From: JAFAXD01 sp051985675
GTDB taxonomy: Bacteria > Pseudomonadota > Alphaproteobacteria > Rhizobiales > Xanthobacteraceae
Reading direction: 5' to 3'
DNA length: 64,000 nucleotides
Assembly: GCA_051985675.1 (NCBI GenBank)
Contig: JBPYFJ010000023.1
Location: 11,302 to 75,301, forward strand
Both the position numbers and the translations under genes were made by a program. Positions 42,837 to 50,059 of this stretch are shown here, piece by piece. The first letter of the stretch is position 1. Each line of letters begins with the position of its first letter. A model generated the notes under the pieces. It was not told where the DNA came from and searched no databases. It worked only from the letters and a program-made list of their open reading frames with translations.

Positions 42837-43709
42837 TCACGATGCCAATTTGACGGGAATTTTGAGATAGCGAACTCCATTGGCGTCCGCGGGCGGCATG
42901 TTGCCCGCGCGTATGTTCACCTGGATTGATGGCAGCAGCAACAACGGGGCCGCGAGCGTTTTGTCACGGGCCGTCCGCATGGCGACGAACGTGTCTTCGC
43001 TTACGCCTTCACGGACTTGTATATTCCTTGCGTTCTCCTCGCCGACCGTCGTCTCCCAAGCATAAACGTCGCGGCCCGGCGCCTTGTAGTCGTGGCACAT
43101 GAAGAGGCGGGTCTGCGGCGGCAGGCTCAGGATTCGCTTGACAGAACGGTAAAGTGCCTGCGCGTCCCCGCCGGGGAAATCGGCTCGGGCGGTCCCATAA
43201 TCGGGCATGAACAGCGTGTCGCCGACGAATACGGCATCGTCGATCTTGTAGGAGACGCAGGCCGGCGTGTGCCCTGGTGTATGCAAAACGTCCACGTCGA
43301 GATCGCCGATCGTGAAGCGTTCCCCATCCTTGAAGAGCCTGTCGAATTCCCATCCGTCGCCGCTCACGTCGGTCGCATTGAACACCGGGCGAAAGATGCG
43401 CTGCACCTCCCTTATGTGTTCTCCGATTCCGACGCTGGCGCCGGTCTTGAGCTTGATATATGGCGCCGCCGACAGATGGTCGGCATGGGCGTGGGTTTCG
43501 AGCACCCAAAGGATCGTAACCCCGGCCGCCTTGGCCGCCGCGAGGATGGCGTCGGCGGAGGTAACGGAAGCCTTGCCGCTTCGGTGATCGAAGTCGAGCA
43601 CCGGGTCGATAACGGCACCGGTTTTGCTGTGCGCATCCCAGACCAGATAGCTCGCGGTGTTGGTCGGTTCGTCAAAAAACGCCCGGATCATGAGTTTTGA
43701 GGCAGGCAT
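42837..43709 (-). CDS. Persulfide dioxygenase (ETHE1/Blh-type MBL-fold protein)
   Basis: This 290-residue metallo-beta-lactamase-fold enzyme carries the metal ligand motif HAHADH (ETHAHADHLSAAPYI, about residue 75), HTPGH, FVGDTLFMPDYG and MCHDYKAPGRD. These match the persulfide dioxygenase/Blh group that oxidises glutathione persulfide to sulfite. It is divergent from a BigR-like regulator, the standard bigR-blh arrangement for sulfide stress. GAGGAG lies before the start. Sulfite would be exported by the TauE protein in the divergent operon. Confidence 0.9.
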   Translation of the reverse strand: MPASKLMIRAFFDEPTNTASYLVWDAHSKTGAVIDPVLDFDHRSGKASVTSADAILAAAKAAGVTILWVLETHAHADHLSAAPYIKLKTGASVGIGEHIREVQRIFRPVFNATDVSGDGWEFDRLFKDGERFTIGDLDVDVLHTPGHTPACVSYKIDDAVFVGDTLFMPDYGTARADFPGGDAQALYRSVKRILSLPPQTRLFMCHDYKAPGRDVYAWETTVGEENARNIQVREGVSEDTFVAMRTARDKTLAAPLLLLPSIQVNIRAGNMPPADANGVRYLKIPVKLAS

Positions 43710-43731
43710 GGAAGAAGCTCCTCGTTGGGTC

Positions 43732-43765
43732 TTGCATTACATATTAGCATTACCTAATTTAGCAA
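43732..43765. promoter_or_regulatory. Divergent bigR / persulfide dioxygenase promoters and operator region
   Basis: An AT-rich patch stands out between the two genes. Rightward, TTGCAT (43732-43737) and TAATTT (43755-43760) are spaced 17 bases. Leftward, TTGCTA (43760-43765) and TATGTA (43738-43743) are spaced 16. TTAGCA occurs twice, 15 bases apart, at 43744-43749 and 43759-43764. A BigR dimer binding here would block both promoters. Confidence 0.5.
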
Positions 43766-43785
43766 TATCTGAAATAGGAGAAATC

Positions 43786-44097
43786 ATGCAAGTTCGCGCA
43801 GCCGCCCTCGCCAAGCTCGAAAGCCGCGCCACCGAGGTGGCGCAGCTTCTGAAGCTGCTCGCCAACGAATACAGGCTTTTAATCCTCTGCCGGCTGGTAG
43901 CGGAACGTGAGATGTCGGTCGGCGAGATCGCGGCCACGGTCAAGCTCGGTCAATCGGCGTTGTCCCAGCATCTTGCCAAGATGCGAGAGGACGGGATCGT
44001 GGCCACACGCCGCGAAGCACAGACGATTTTCTACCGAATTGCCGACAAGAACGTGGCCCGCGTGCTTGCGCTCTTGAAAAACATCTATTGCCCGTAA
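43786..44097 (+). CDS. bigR: BigR-like ArsR-family sulfide-responsive repressor
   Basis: This 103-residue winged-helix protein has LKLLANEYRLLILCRLVA, then REMSVGEIAATVKLGQSALSQHLAKMREDGIVATRREAQ, the ArsR recognition region. Cysteines lie in LLILCRL and in the C-terminal IYCP. BigR senses persulfide by forming a disulfide between two such cysteines. The ATG at 43786 has TAGGAG upstream and fits the family. The frame open to 43657 is not needed. Rhodanese and TauE genes follow, so it heads the detox operon. Confidence 0.85.
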   Translation: MQVRAAALAKLESRATEVAQLLKLLANEYRLLILCRLVAEREMSVGEIAATVKLGQSALSQHLAKMREDGIVATRREAQTIFYRIADKNVARVLALLKNIYCP

Positions 44098-44131
44098 TCG
44101 AACTCGCGCGGGCGAATGAGGAGCCAGAAAT

Positions 44132-44680
44132 ATGAATACGCTCAGGACAATCACGCCGGAAAGAGCTGCAGAACTCGTGCGCATCGGCGCGGTACTGGTC
44201 GATATCCGCGAGGCGGATGAGCACGCGCGCCAGCACATTCCGGGCGCGCGCCATCACGCGCTGAGCCGGCTCGATGCCGGAAACGCGACCAGCCCCGGCG
44301 ATCAAACGGTGATCTTCTACTGTCGGTCGGGTGCGCGGACACAAGCAAACGCGCAGCGGCTTGCAGCAGCCGGCGGGTGCGAGGTCTATGCCTTGCAGGG
44401 CGGCATTGACGCCTGGAAGCAGGCCGGCCTCCCGGTGACGTTCGATCGGCGCCAACCGATCGAATTGATGCGCCAGGTGCAGATCGCTGCCGGTGCCCTC
44501 GTGCTGCTTGGCGTCACCCTCGCCCTGGTTTCACCCGCATTCATCCTCTTGTCGGGCTTGGTCGGTGCGGGCCTCGTCTTCGCCGGCGTAACGGGGTTCT
44601 GCGGCATGGCCAGGCTGCTGGCAGCGATGCCCTGGAACCGTCATGCGCCGCTTGCGGCCAACATCCCAACCGATCGCTAG
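44132..44680 (+). CDS. Rhodanese domain protein with two membrane helices (YgaP-like)
   Basis: This 182-residue protein has an N-terminal rhodanese domain. VLVDIREADEHARQHIPGA opens it and the active loop is FYCRSGARTQAN with the sulfur-carrying Cys near residue 64. A DUF2892-type C-terminus has two helices (AAGALVLLGVTLALVSPAFILL; GLVGAGLVFAGVTGFCGMARLL). It transfers sulfane sulfur at the membrane, like E. coli YgaP. GAGGAG precedes the ATG. Position between bigR and tauE fits persulfide handling. Confidence 0.9.
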   Translation: MNTLRTITPERAAELVRIGAVLVDIREADEHARQHIPGARHHALSRLDAGNATSPGDQTVIFYCRSGARTQANAQRLAAAGGCEVYALQGGIDAWKQAGLPVTFDRRQPIELMRQVQIAAGALVLLGVTLALVSPAFILLSGLVGAGLVFAGVTGFCGMARLLAAMPWNRHAPLAANIPTDR

Positions 44681-44689
44681 GAGGCCGTC

Positions 44690-45481
44690 ATGTTCGGGGC
44701 GCATGATCTTTTGACCGTTGGCTCGGGAAGCCTGGTCGGATTTACGCTCGGCTTGGTCGGCGGTGGCGGTTCAATCCTCGCAGTTCCGCTTCTCATCTAC
44801 GTGGTCGGCGTATCCTCGGTCCATATTGCAATCGGCACCAGCGCGATTGCCGTCGCGACAAACGCGCTCGCCAATCTCCTCGGTCATGCGCGTGCGCGGA
44901 ACGTCAAATGGCCGTGTGCGATTGTGTTTGCGCTTTCAGGCATTGCCGGGGCTGCGGGTGGGGCTGCACTTGGCAAGATAGTTGACGGGCACAAGCTGCT
45001 TGGTCTGTTTGGGCTGCTCATGGTGGTGATTGGGTTGCTGATGTTGCGTCCACAGCGCTTGATCGGCAATCCTGCCGTCCAATTGACGCGCGCAACCGCA
45101 CCGCAGCTTCTTCCCGCCCTTATCGGAATCGGTATCGTGGTCGGCGCATTGTCGGGCTTTTTTGGAATTGGCGGCGGTTTTCTGATCGTGCCTGGACTGA
45201 TGGGAGCAACCACCATGCCGCTGATCAACGCGATCGGCTCCTCGCTTGTTTCAGTCTCCGCTTTCGGAATGACTTCCGCCACAAGCTACGCGATCTCTGG
45301 TCTGGTGGATTGGCGCCTCGCCGCCCTGTTTATTGCGGGCGGCGGCGGTGGTGGCGTTCTTGGGGTGTGGCTCGGTCAGCGTCTGGCCGGTCACAAGCGC
45401 ATTCTGTCTACAATATTCGCCGGCGTCGTGATCGCGGTCGGCTTTTACGTTAGTGGCTCCGCAATAGCGTCCGAGATTTGA
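44690..45481 (+). CDS. TauE/SafE-family sulfite exporter
   Basis: This 263-residue protein has about eight transmembrane helices. It opens with LLTVGSGSLVGFTLGLVGGGGSILAVPLL, a TauE/SafE hallmark, repeated in the second half (GALSGFFGIGGGFLIVPGL). Such exporters remove sulfite or sulfoacetate from the cell. A perfect AGGAGG lies before the start, 9 bases after the rhodanese gene. The persulfide dioxygenase encoded nearby makes sulfite, so sulfite export is the likely role. Confidence 0.9.
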   Translation: MFGAHDLLTVGSGSLVGFTLGLVGGGGSILAVPLLIYVVGVSSVHIAIGTSAIAVATNALANLLGHARARNVKWPCAIVFALSGIAGAAGGAALGKIVDGHKLLGLFGLLMVVIGLLMLRPQRLIGNPAVQLTRATAPQLLPALIGIGIVVGALSGFFGIGGGFLIVPGLMGATTMPLINAIGSSLVSVSAFGMTSATSYAISGLVDWRLAALFIAGGGGGGVLGVWLGQRLAGHKRILSTIFAGVVIAVGFYVSGSAIASEI

Positions 45482-45653
45482 ATCCTCCACTGAGCGACCG
45501 TTGGCCGGCTGACCACCGAGATATCATCTCTCCGTATTCGCGATCCTCACGCCGCGGAAATTCAGCGCTCTGCACATGTGCGTGCTATGGCGATAGCGAT
45601 GACCCGCACCACGGCCACAGCGCTCACCCACGACCCTGACCCGAAGCAGCGCA

Positions 45654-45667
45654 TTGATCGAGATCAA
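45654..45667 (+). promoter_or_regulatory. FNR/FixK box upstream of the small gene at 45701
   Basis: TTGATCGAGATCAA is a perfect match to TTGAT-N4-ATCAA. TACAGT at 45690-45695 is a fitting -10 element, and the predicted transcription start near 45701-45702 falls on the ATG itself. Either the message is leaderless or translation starts at a later ATG (45746). Confidence 0.6.
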
Positions 45668-45700
45668 ATCGACGGGCGACATCAGGCAATACAGTCTGGC

Positions 45701-45925
45701 ATGTCAAATGAACGAGCCGAGGATCTCGCGCGTTACTGCACCGACATGGTGCGCAAGGGAGAGAGTTTCCCGACGGTTTGGGATATGCGTCTGAAGCGCC
45801 ATCCTCTTGTGAACGGGATTCCGCGGCAAAAACTAGACGGCACGCGAACCATCCTGGAAATTCGGCTGGTAACGGGCGAATTACTAGTCTTTGACAGTGA
45901 CGCCCGCAGATTCAGCGTGCGTTGA
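45701..45925 (+). CDS. Conserved hypothetical protein, probably FNR/FixK-controlled
   Basis: This 74-residue soluble protein begins MSNERAEDLARYCTDMVRKG and includes FPTVWDMRLKRHPLVNGIP and RTILEIRLVTGELLVFD. I do not recognise a named family, though the regular alternation looks like a small alpha-plus-beta fold. The frame is open back to an ATG at 45578, but a perfect FNR/FixK box at 45654-45667 lies inside that extension, which argues for 45701 or the ATG at 45746. It follows TauE by about 220 bases and is not obviously part of that operon. Confidence 0.6.
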   Translation: MSNERAEDLARYCTDMVRKGESFPTVWDMRLKRHPLVNGIPRQKLDGTRTILEIRLVTGELLVFDSDARRFSVR

Positions 45926-46005
45926 CGCGCGAAAGCCGCAACGAATTGAAAGCGTTTCTCGCGGTGCAGCAACCGACCATAAGCTTGCCATCGGATACGC
46001 TCGCC

Positions 46006-46368
46006 TCACTCGCCGGCGAACACAAACGCAAACGCCGATAGGGCTGCGGCGACGGCGGACGCCGCCTTGGCAAACAGCAATGCTTCATCCCGCAGAAGGC
46101 TACACGCGCAACGACGCCCGCCCAGTCCCGCGGGCCGCTCACCCGGGCTGAGCACGCGCCAGGCCTTGGTCAGGACAATACGCTCGTCGCTCAGCGTCTG
46201 AGACCATGCGACCATCCCGAGCGAGAACAGCAACGCCATATTGGCGCCGGCGAGCAAGGCGACCGAAAAGTCCAGTCTCGCCAGGATCGTCATCAGCACA
46301 GTGAGGAGCGTGGTCAGGAATGCTCTCCAGACCAGCAGTCCAAATGCCGTTTCGCGAAACGGATCCAT
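46006..46368 (-). CDS. Small membrane protein of unknown function
   Basis: This 120-residue protein has hydrophobic segments AFLTTLLTVLMTILARL, VALLAGANMALLFSLGMVAW and the C-terminal AASAVAAALSAFAFVFAG, so it should span the membrane two or three times. A short cysteine pair (RRCACSLL) lies in the loop. I do not recognise the family. The ATG at 46368 is preferred over 46410 because the upstream part is polar and unlike the rest. It stands alone between the unknown gene at 45701 and the MHS transporter. Confidence 0.5.
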   Translation of the reverse strand: MDPFRETAFGLLVWRAFLTTLLTVLMTILARLDFSVALLAGANMALLFSLGMVAWSQTLSDERIVLTKAWRVLSPGERPAGLGGRRCACSLLRDEALLFAKAASAVAAALSAFAFVFAGE

Positions 46369-46555
46369 CGGCCCGGCCCGCGTCGCCCTCGAATCCGGGG
46401 CGGCAGGCATATTAGACTAAAGTATGATACGGCCGAGGCCAAGGCCGAAGCGCGATCGGCAGCCGCTTCGCGGCTTCCGGAATGACGCGCTCAGGTTTTC
46501 AGCAGCGTGCCGTGTGCCGGGGAAGGCGGGTTGCGAACACGGCGCGGGGTGGCAG

Positions 46556-46581
46556 GCACGGGGCCCATTCGGGCCCCGTGC
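46556..46581 (-). terminator. Strong hairpin after the MHS transporter
   Basis: An 11-base perfect stem (GCACGGGGCCC and GGGCCCCGTGC) with a 4-base loop lies 11 bases after the stop of the leftward transporter gene. No T-run follows on the reverse strand, so termination may be partial. Confidence 0.6.
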
Positions 46582-46592
46582 TGGTTCGGCTT

Positions 46593-47927
46593 TCAGGCAG
46601 CCGCTCTCGTCTCAGCTTCAAACGGCTTCCAGATGCTGTTCTTCCGCGTCTCCGGCATCACGAAGAGAGCGATCACGAAACACACCGCCGGAACCAAAAT
46701 CGGGTAGAGCAGCGCGTAACCGATGCTGCCCGTGGCCGCGAAAGCCGCCGACGTGATGAACGGCACCAATCCGCCGCCCCAGCCGTTGCCGATGTGATAC
46801 GGCACCGAGACCGATGTGTAGCGAATCCTGCCCGGGAAGAATTCTGCCAGGAATGCTCCGACCGGCCCATAAACCATCCCGACGTAACACACGAGGATGA
46901 AGATGATGAAGATGGCGACGGGATAGTTGATGTTGCCGGGCTGCGTGACCGATCCCAGCCACAAATACAGCGGATAGTAGGTGACCGCCGCAAGCAACAT
47001 GCCTCCCAGGATCACCGGCTTGCGACCGATGATGTCCGACAGCCAGCCGAAAAAGATCAGGCTCGGCGTTGCGATGAGCAGCGCGGCTCCCACGATGTAG
47101 GCCGTGGTCAGCGGGTCCACCTTGGAAACCTGCTGCAGGAAGTAGAGCGCCCAGAACTGGCCGCTGTACCAGACCACGCCCTGCCCGATCAGAACGACGC
47201 AGGCAATCAGCACATACTTTATGTTGCTGCTGAGGAATGCCTCTTTCCAGGGATTTTTGGTCATTAGCCCTTTGGCCTTGATCTCCTGGAAGATAGGCGT
47301 CTCCTGCAGCTGGAGCCGGATGTAAATCGCGATGGCCACCAAGAGGAAGGAGATCAGGAACGGAATGCGCCACGCCCACGCGTCGAATACTTCGTTGCCG
47401 AAATACGTGCGTGCCGCGATGATCACGAATAGCGACACCACGATCCCGAGCGTCGGAGAGGTCTGCAGCCAGCCGGTGTAGTAGCCGCGGCGTTCGTCAG
47501 ATACGTGTTCAGCGACGTAAGTGATGGCACCGCCATATTCGCCACCCAGGCAGAGGCCCTGGATCATCCGCAGACCGAACAGAATGAACGCGGCGGCCAC
47601 ACCGATGGCCTCATAGGTCGGGATCAACCCAATCGCCCCCGTGCCGAGTCCCATTCCGCTGAGCGTCACGAGGAACGTGTACTTGCGACCAATCCGATCG
47701 CCCATCCATCCGAACAGGAACGCCCCCAATGGACGGATGAGGAACCCGGCGGTGAACAGCGCAATCGTGCTCAGCAGAGCCGCGACCGGGTTGGACTTTT
47801 CAAAGAACTTGACCGACAAGATCGCAGCCAAGCTTCCGAAAATGTAGAAGTCATACCACTCAATGACATTCCCGACCGACGCCGCGACAATCACGCGTCG
47901 GAAATCCTTGGGGATTTGAATTGCCAC
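46593..47927 (-). CDS. MFS transporter, metabolite:H+ symporter (MHS) family
   Basis: This 444-residue protein has twelve transmembrane helices. It opens with ASVGNVIEWYDFYIFGSLAAI, the MHS signature, and later has GWMGDRIGRKYTFLVTL, LCLGGEYGGAITYVAEH and an R-x-x-x-S type loop GRIRYTSVSVPYHIGNG. Members take up dicarboxylates, shikimate, proline/betaine or aromatic acids with protons. The substrate is not clear. It stands alone with a terminator hairpin after it. The region before its start has a GAGGAGG-rich leader. Confidence 0.88.
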   Translation of the reverse strand: MAIQIPKDFRRVIVAASVGNVIEWYDFYIFGSLAAILSVKFFEKSNPVAALLSTIALFTAGFLIRPLGAFLFGWMGDRIGRKYTFLVTLSGMGLGTGAIGLIPTYEAIGVAAAFILFGLRMIQGLCLGGEYGGAITYVAEHVSDERRGYYTGWLQTSPTLGIVVSLFVIIAARTYFGNEVFDAWAWRIPFLISFLLVAIAIYIRLQLQETPIFQEIKAKGLMTKNPWKEAFLSSNIKYVLIACVVLIGQGVVWYSGQFWALYFLQQVSKVDPLTTAYIVGAALLIATPSLIFFGWLSDIIGRKPVILGGMLLAAVTYYPLYLWLGSVTQPGNINYPVAIFIIFILVCYVGMVYGPVGAFLAEFFPGRIRYTSVSVPYHIGNGWGGGLVPFITSAAFAATGSIGYALLYPILVPAVCFVIALFVMPETRKNSIWKPFEAETRAAA

Positions 47928-48235
47928 TGCTTCCTCCTCTTCGCGTTGAAGGGGCAGGCAGCGTTAGGCCGAGCAATGTTTTCGCGCCTCGGAACCCTGC
48001 GCAAAATTTCCACTGCGGAGAGGCGCAACCTCGACAACGTCCAATCATGCCGCGGGCTGCCCACGTTTTCATTGTCAACGCAGGGGTCAGCCCAAATTAT
48101 GCAACATTAGGCCCCTCCGACGGATAAGACTTTCGGCTAATCGCAAGCCGGGAACGCTGCTCGGTCCTTGCACGTCTTCGGGGGTCACCGATTCACGCTG
48201 CGATGCAACAATCGTCTGGGGCGCGGGCGTGAGCG
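47928..48235. other. Intergenic region upstream of the MHS transporter
   Basis: These 308 bases separate the leftward transporter gene from the end of azlD. They should hold the transporter promoter. A good ribosome binding site (GAGGAGG, reverse strand) lies at 47933-47940. No clear -35/-10 pair, repeat or RNA gene was seen. Confidence 0.4.
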
Positions 48236-48586
48236 CTAGTTTTGCGGCCAGAACAGCGCCCCGATCACGAGCGCGAGCTCGCCCACGAGCACGCCGACAA
48301 ACACCGATCGCCGCACGGCCAGGAACGCCAGGAAGCCCGCCGTCACCGCCCCCAGGCGCACAACCAGCGGCACGATCGCAAGCGCACCAGGCGGCGTCAG
48401 GATCAATTGCGCGATGATGCCGGCGAGAATTGCGGTCGCAACCGCGCGTACCCACACCATGAGTTCGGAGTCTTCGCTAATGCCGCGCGCAACCATGATT
48501 CCGAAGACCCGCCAAATCTCGTTCGGCAAGAATCCAACCAGCACCAGGGCCAGATAGGGACCCAGCTCGCGGACCGTCGTGCTCAT
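48236..48586 (-). CDS. AzlD-family branched-chain amino acid exporter subunit
   Basis: This 116-residue small membrane protein has four helices (LGPYLALVLVGFLPNEIWRVFG; AVATAILAGIIAQLILTP; GAVTAGFLAFLAVR; VFVGVLVGELALVIGALF) in the AzlD pattern. AzlC and AzlD form an inner-membrane exporter of branched-chain amino acids or analogues. Its start overlaps the azlC stop by 4 bases, so the two are translationally coupled and probably work as a pair. Confidence 0.88.
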   Translation of the reverse strand: MSTTVRELGPYLALVLVGFLPNEIWRVFGIMVARGISEDSELMVWVRAVATAILAGIIAQLILTPPGALAIVPLVVRLGAVTAGFLAFLAVRRSVFVGVLVGELALVIGALFWPQN

Positions 48587-49371
48587 GCTCCCTCGCCAGG
48601 CTTTCGGCTCGGGTCGCGCTCGGGCTCGGACGCCGGTTCAGAGGATGTCTCGCGCACAATCGCCACGACGCGATGGATCGCCAACGCGAGCGTACCGGCG
48701 AGGACACCGCCGGCCAGCAGCGCGAGGTCGATCCCGGCGAGCGCGAAGATCGGCGTGAGCGTGAGGCCGAACGCAAATGCAAGCCGATCGACCAGTTCGC
48801 GGCTATTGCGCGCGATCGAGACCGTAAACGACATCGGGGTCAGAAACAGGACCGCCGCACCGAACAACGGCGGCAAGCGCTCCGCCAAAATAAACCCGAG
48901 GATTGCGGCCGCGACCGCCGCCGCCACCATCCCGATCCCAAGGCCATTGCAGAATGCGATCCGCCGCTCGCGCGGCAGCTTGGGCGCGATCCGCAGGCTT
49001 TCCACCCACATGCTCACCGCGGTCAGATGCGCGGGCAGCAGCAAGTGCCAGAACCGGGTCGCCGGCGTTTTGATCAGGGGCAGCAAGGCGGCGACCATCG
49101 GCAGCAGTCGAAGCCCGCTCAATGTCACCGCAATGGCCGCCTCCCCCACCGGCACGCCCGACCCGAGCGCCGTCACGACGATGACCTGCGCGGGCCCGGC
49201 CCAGATCAGGACCGTGGATGCAACCGCCCATGGCAGGCTGAAACCAAGATCGTGGCAAAGCGCGCCGTATCCGATGAACGTGCCGAAAATGACATAGACG
49301 AATACCGACTGCGCGGCCGCCCTGAGCCCGGTCGCAAATGCCGCCGCCGAAGACATCGGGATCGTTCCCAT
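48583..49371 (-). CDS. AzlC-family branched-chain amino acid exporter subunit
   Basis: This 262-residue membrane protein has about five to six helices. Its early part FVYVIFGTFIGYGALCHDLG and WAVASTVLIWAGPAQVI matches the AzlC family, followed by LSGLRLLPMVAALLPLIKT and GVLAGTLALAIHRVVAIV. The C-terminus is polar and extended. In E. coli the related YgaZ-YgaH pair exports valine and methionine. The start at 49371 is one of three close ATGs (49386, 49371, 49356). It lies in an operon with azlD. Confidence 0.88.
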   Translation of the reverse strand: MGTIPMSSAAAFATGLRAAAQSVFVYVIFGTFIGYGALCHDLGFSLPWAVASTVLIWAGPAQVIVVTALGSGVPVGEAAIAVTLSGLRLLPMVAALLPLIKTPATRFWHLLLPAHLTAVSMWVESLRIAPKLPRERRIAFCNGLGIGMVAAAVAAAILGFILAERLPPLFGAAVLFLTPMSFTVSIARNSRELVDRLAFAFGLTLTPIFALAGIDLALLAGGVLAGTLALAIHRVVAIVRETSSEPASEPERDPSRKPGEGA

Positions 49372-49557
49372 GGCGGTCTCTCTCACGGCCTTCGGCAGCG
49401 CGCAACGGCGCCCGACACAAGGCAGTTCGGCGCGGCCGGGGCGCGGCGGACCACGACGACTTGCGGCATGGAGCCACAGGGGTCATAAGATCGCCACGCT
49501 CGCGCGTTTTGCTAGTTGCGATGGGAAGCACTGGGGCACGACAGAGGAGTGCCTTCG

Positions 49558-49983
49558 ATGTGCGACTACAGCCTGCAACACTTGGCTTCACGCCCCGGGA
49601 AAGTGGGCGACAAGCTCGTCACAACCAAGTTTACGCACTCGCTCACCGGCGGCTTCTGCGCCACGAGTGACCCCAACGTCGCGGTTTGCCTGCAGCCGGG
49701 TACCGAGCTCGCGTTCGAACGCGAAATCGAATGCGAAGCCGGCTTCCGCATTCTTCCTCCCCGCAAGCTCGGCGCCAAAGTCGCGCGCTTCCGTCGCGTG
49801 AACGAAGCACAACCGAGCATGCATCACGACGCGCTCGAACTGCCCGGCGGCAAGATCGTCTTGGTGACGTATCTGCGCGAAGGCCAGCGCGCGACCGTGC
49901 TGCAACTGCCCGCAACCGAACGCCCGTTCCACACGGACATCGAGGCGCCGGCAACGGAAACGCGCAGTTCAGTGCGGGTGTGA
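49558..49983 (+). CDS. Conserved hypothetical protein
   Basis: This 141-residue protein starts MCDYSLQHLASRPGKVGDKL, a block I recall from unnamed rhizobial proteins. The body contains VAVCLQPGTELAFEREIECEAG and DALELPGGKIVLVTYL. It has four cysteines and no membrane segment. AGAGGAG lies upstream of the ATG at 49558. It is followed after about 20 bases by a strong bidirectional terminator. The function is unknown. Confidence 0.7.
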   Translation: MCDYSLQHLASRPGKVGDKLVTTKFTHSLTGGFCATSDPNVAVCLQPGTELAFEREIECEAGFRILPPRKLGAKVARFRRVNEAQPSMHHDALELPGGKIVLVTYLREGQRATVLQLPATERPFHTDIEAPATETRSSVRV

Positions 49984-50004
49984 CGACGGGACCGACGCAA
50001 CACC

Positions 50005-50036
50005 AAAAGGGCCACCGCAATGCGGTGGCCCTTTTT
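50005..50036. terminator. Bidirectional rho-independent terminator
   Basis: A 14-base perfect stem (AAAAGGGCCACCGC and GCGGTGGCCCTTTT) with a 3-base loop is followed by a T-run on the forward strand and a shorter T-run on the reverse strand. It ends both the gene at 49558 and, from the other side, clpA. Confidence 0.9.
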
Positions 50037-50059
50037 TGTTGCCTGAAGCTTGGCCCGGC

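Noticed and set aside
30000..46000. Mobile element boundaries of the accessory region
   Set aside because: No transposase, integrase, insertion-sequence ends or attachment-site-like direct repeats were visible, so the region is described as accessory from its gene content only.
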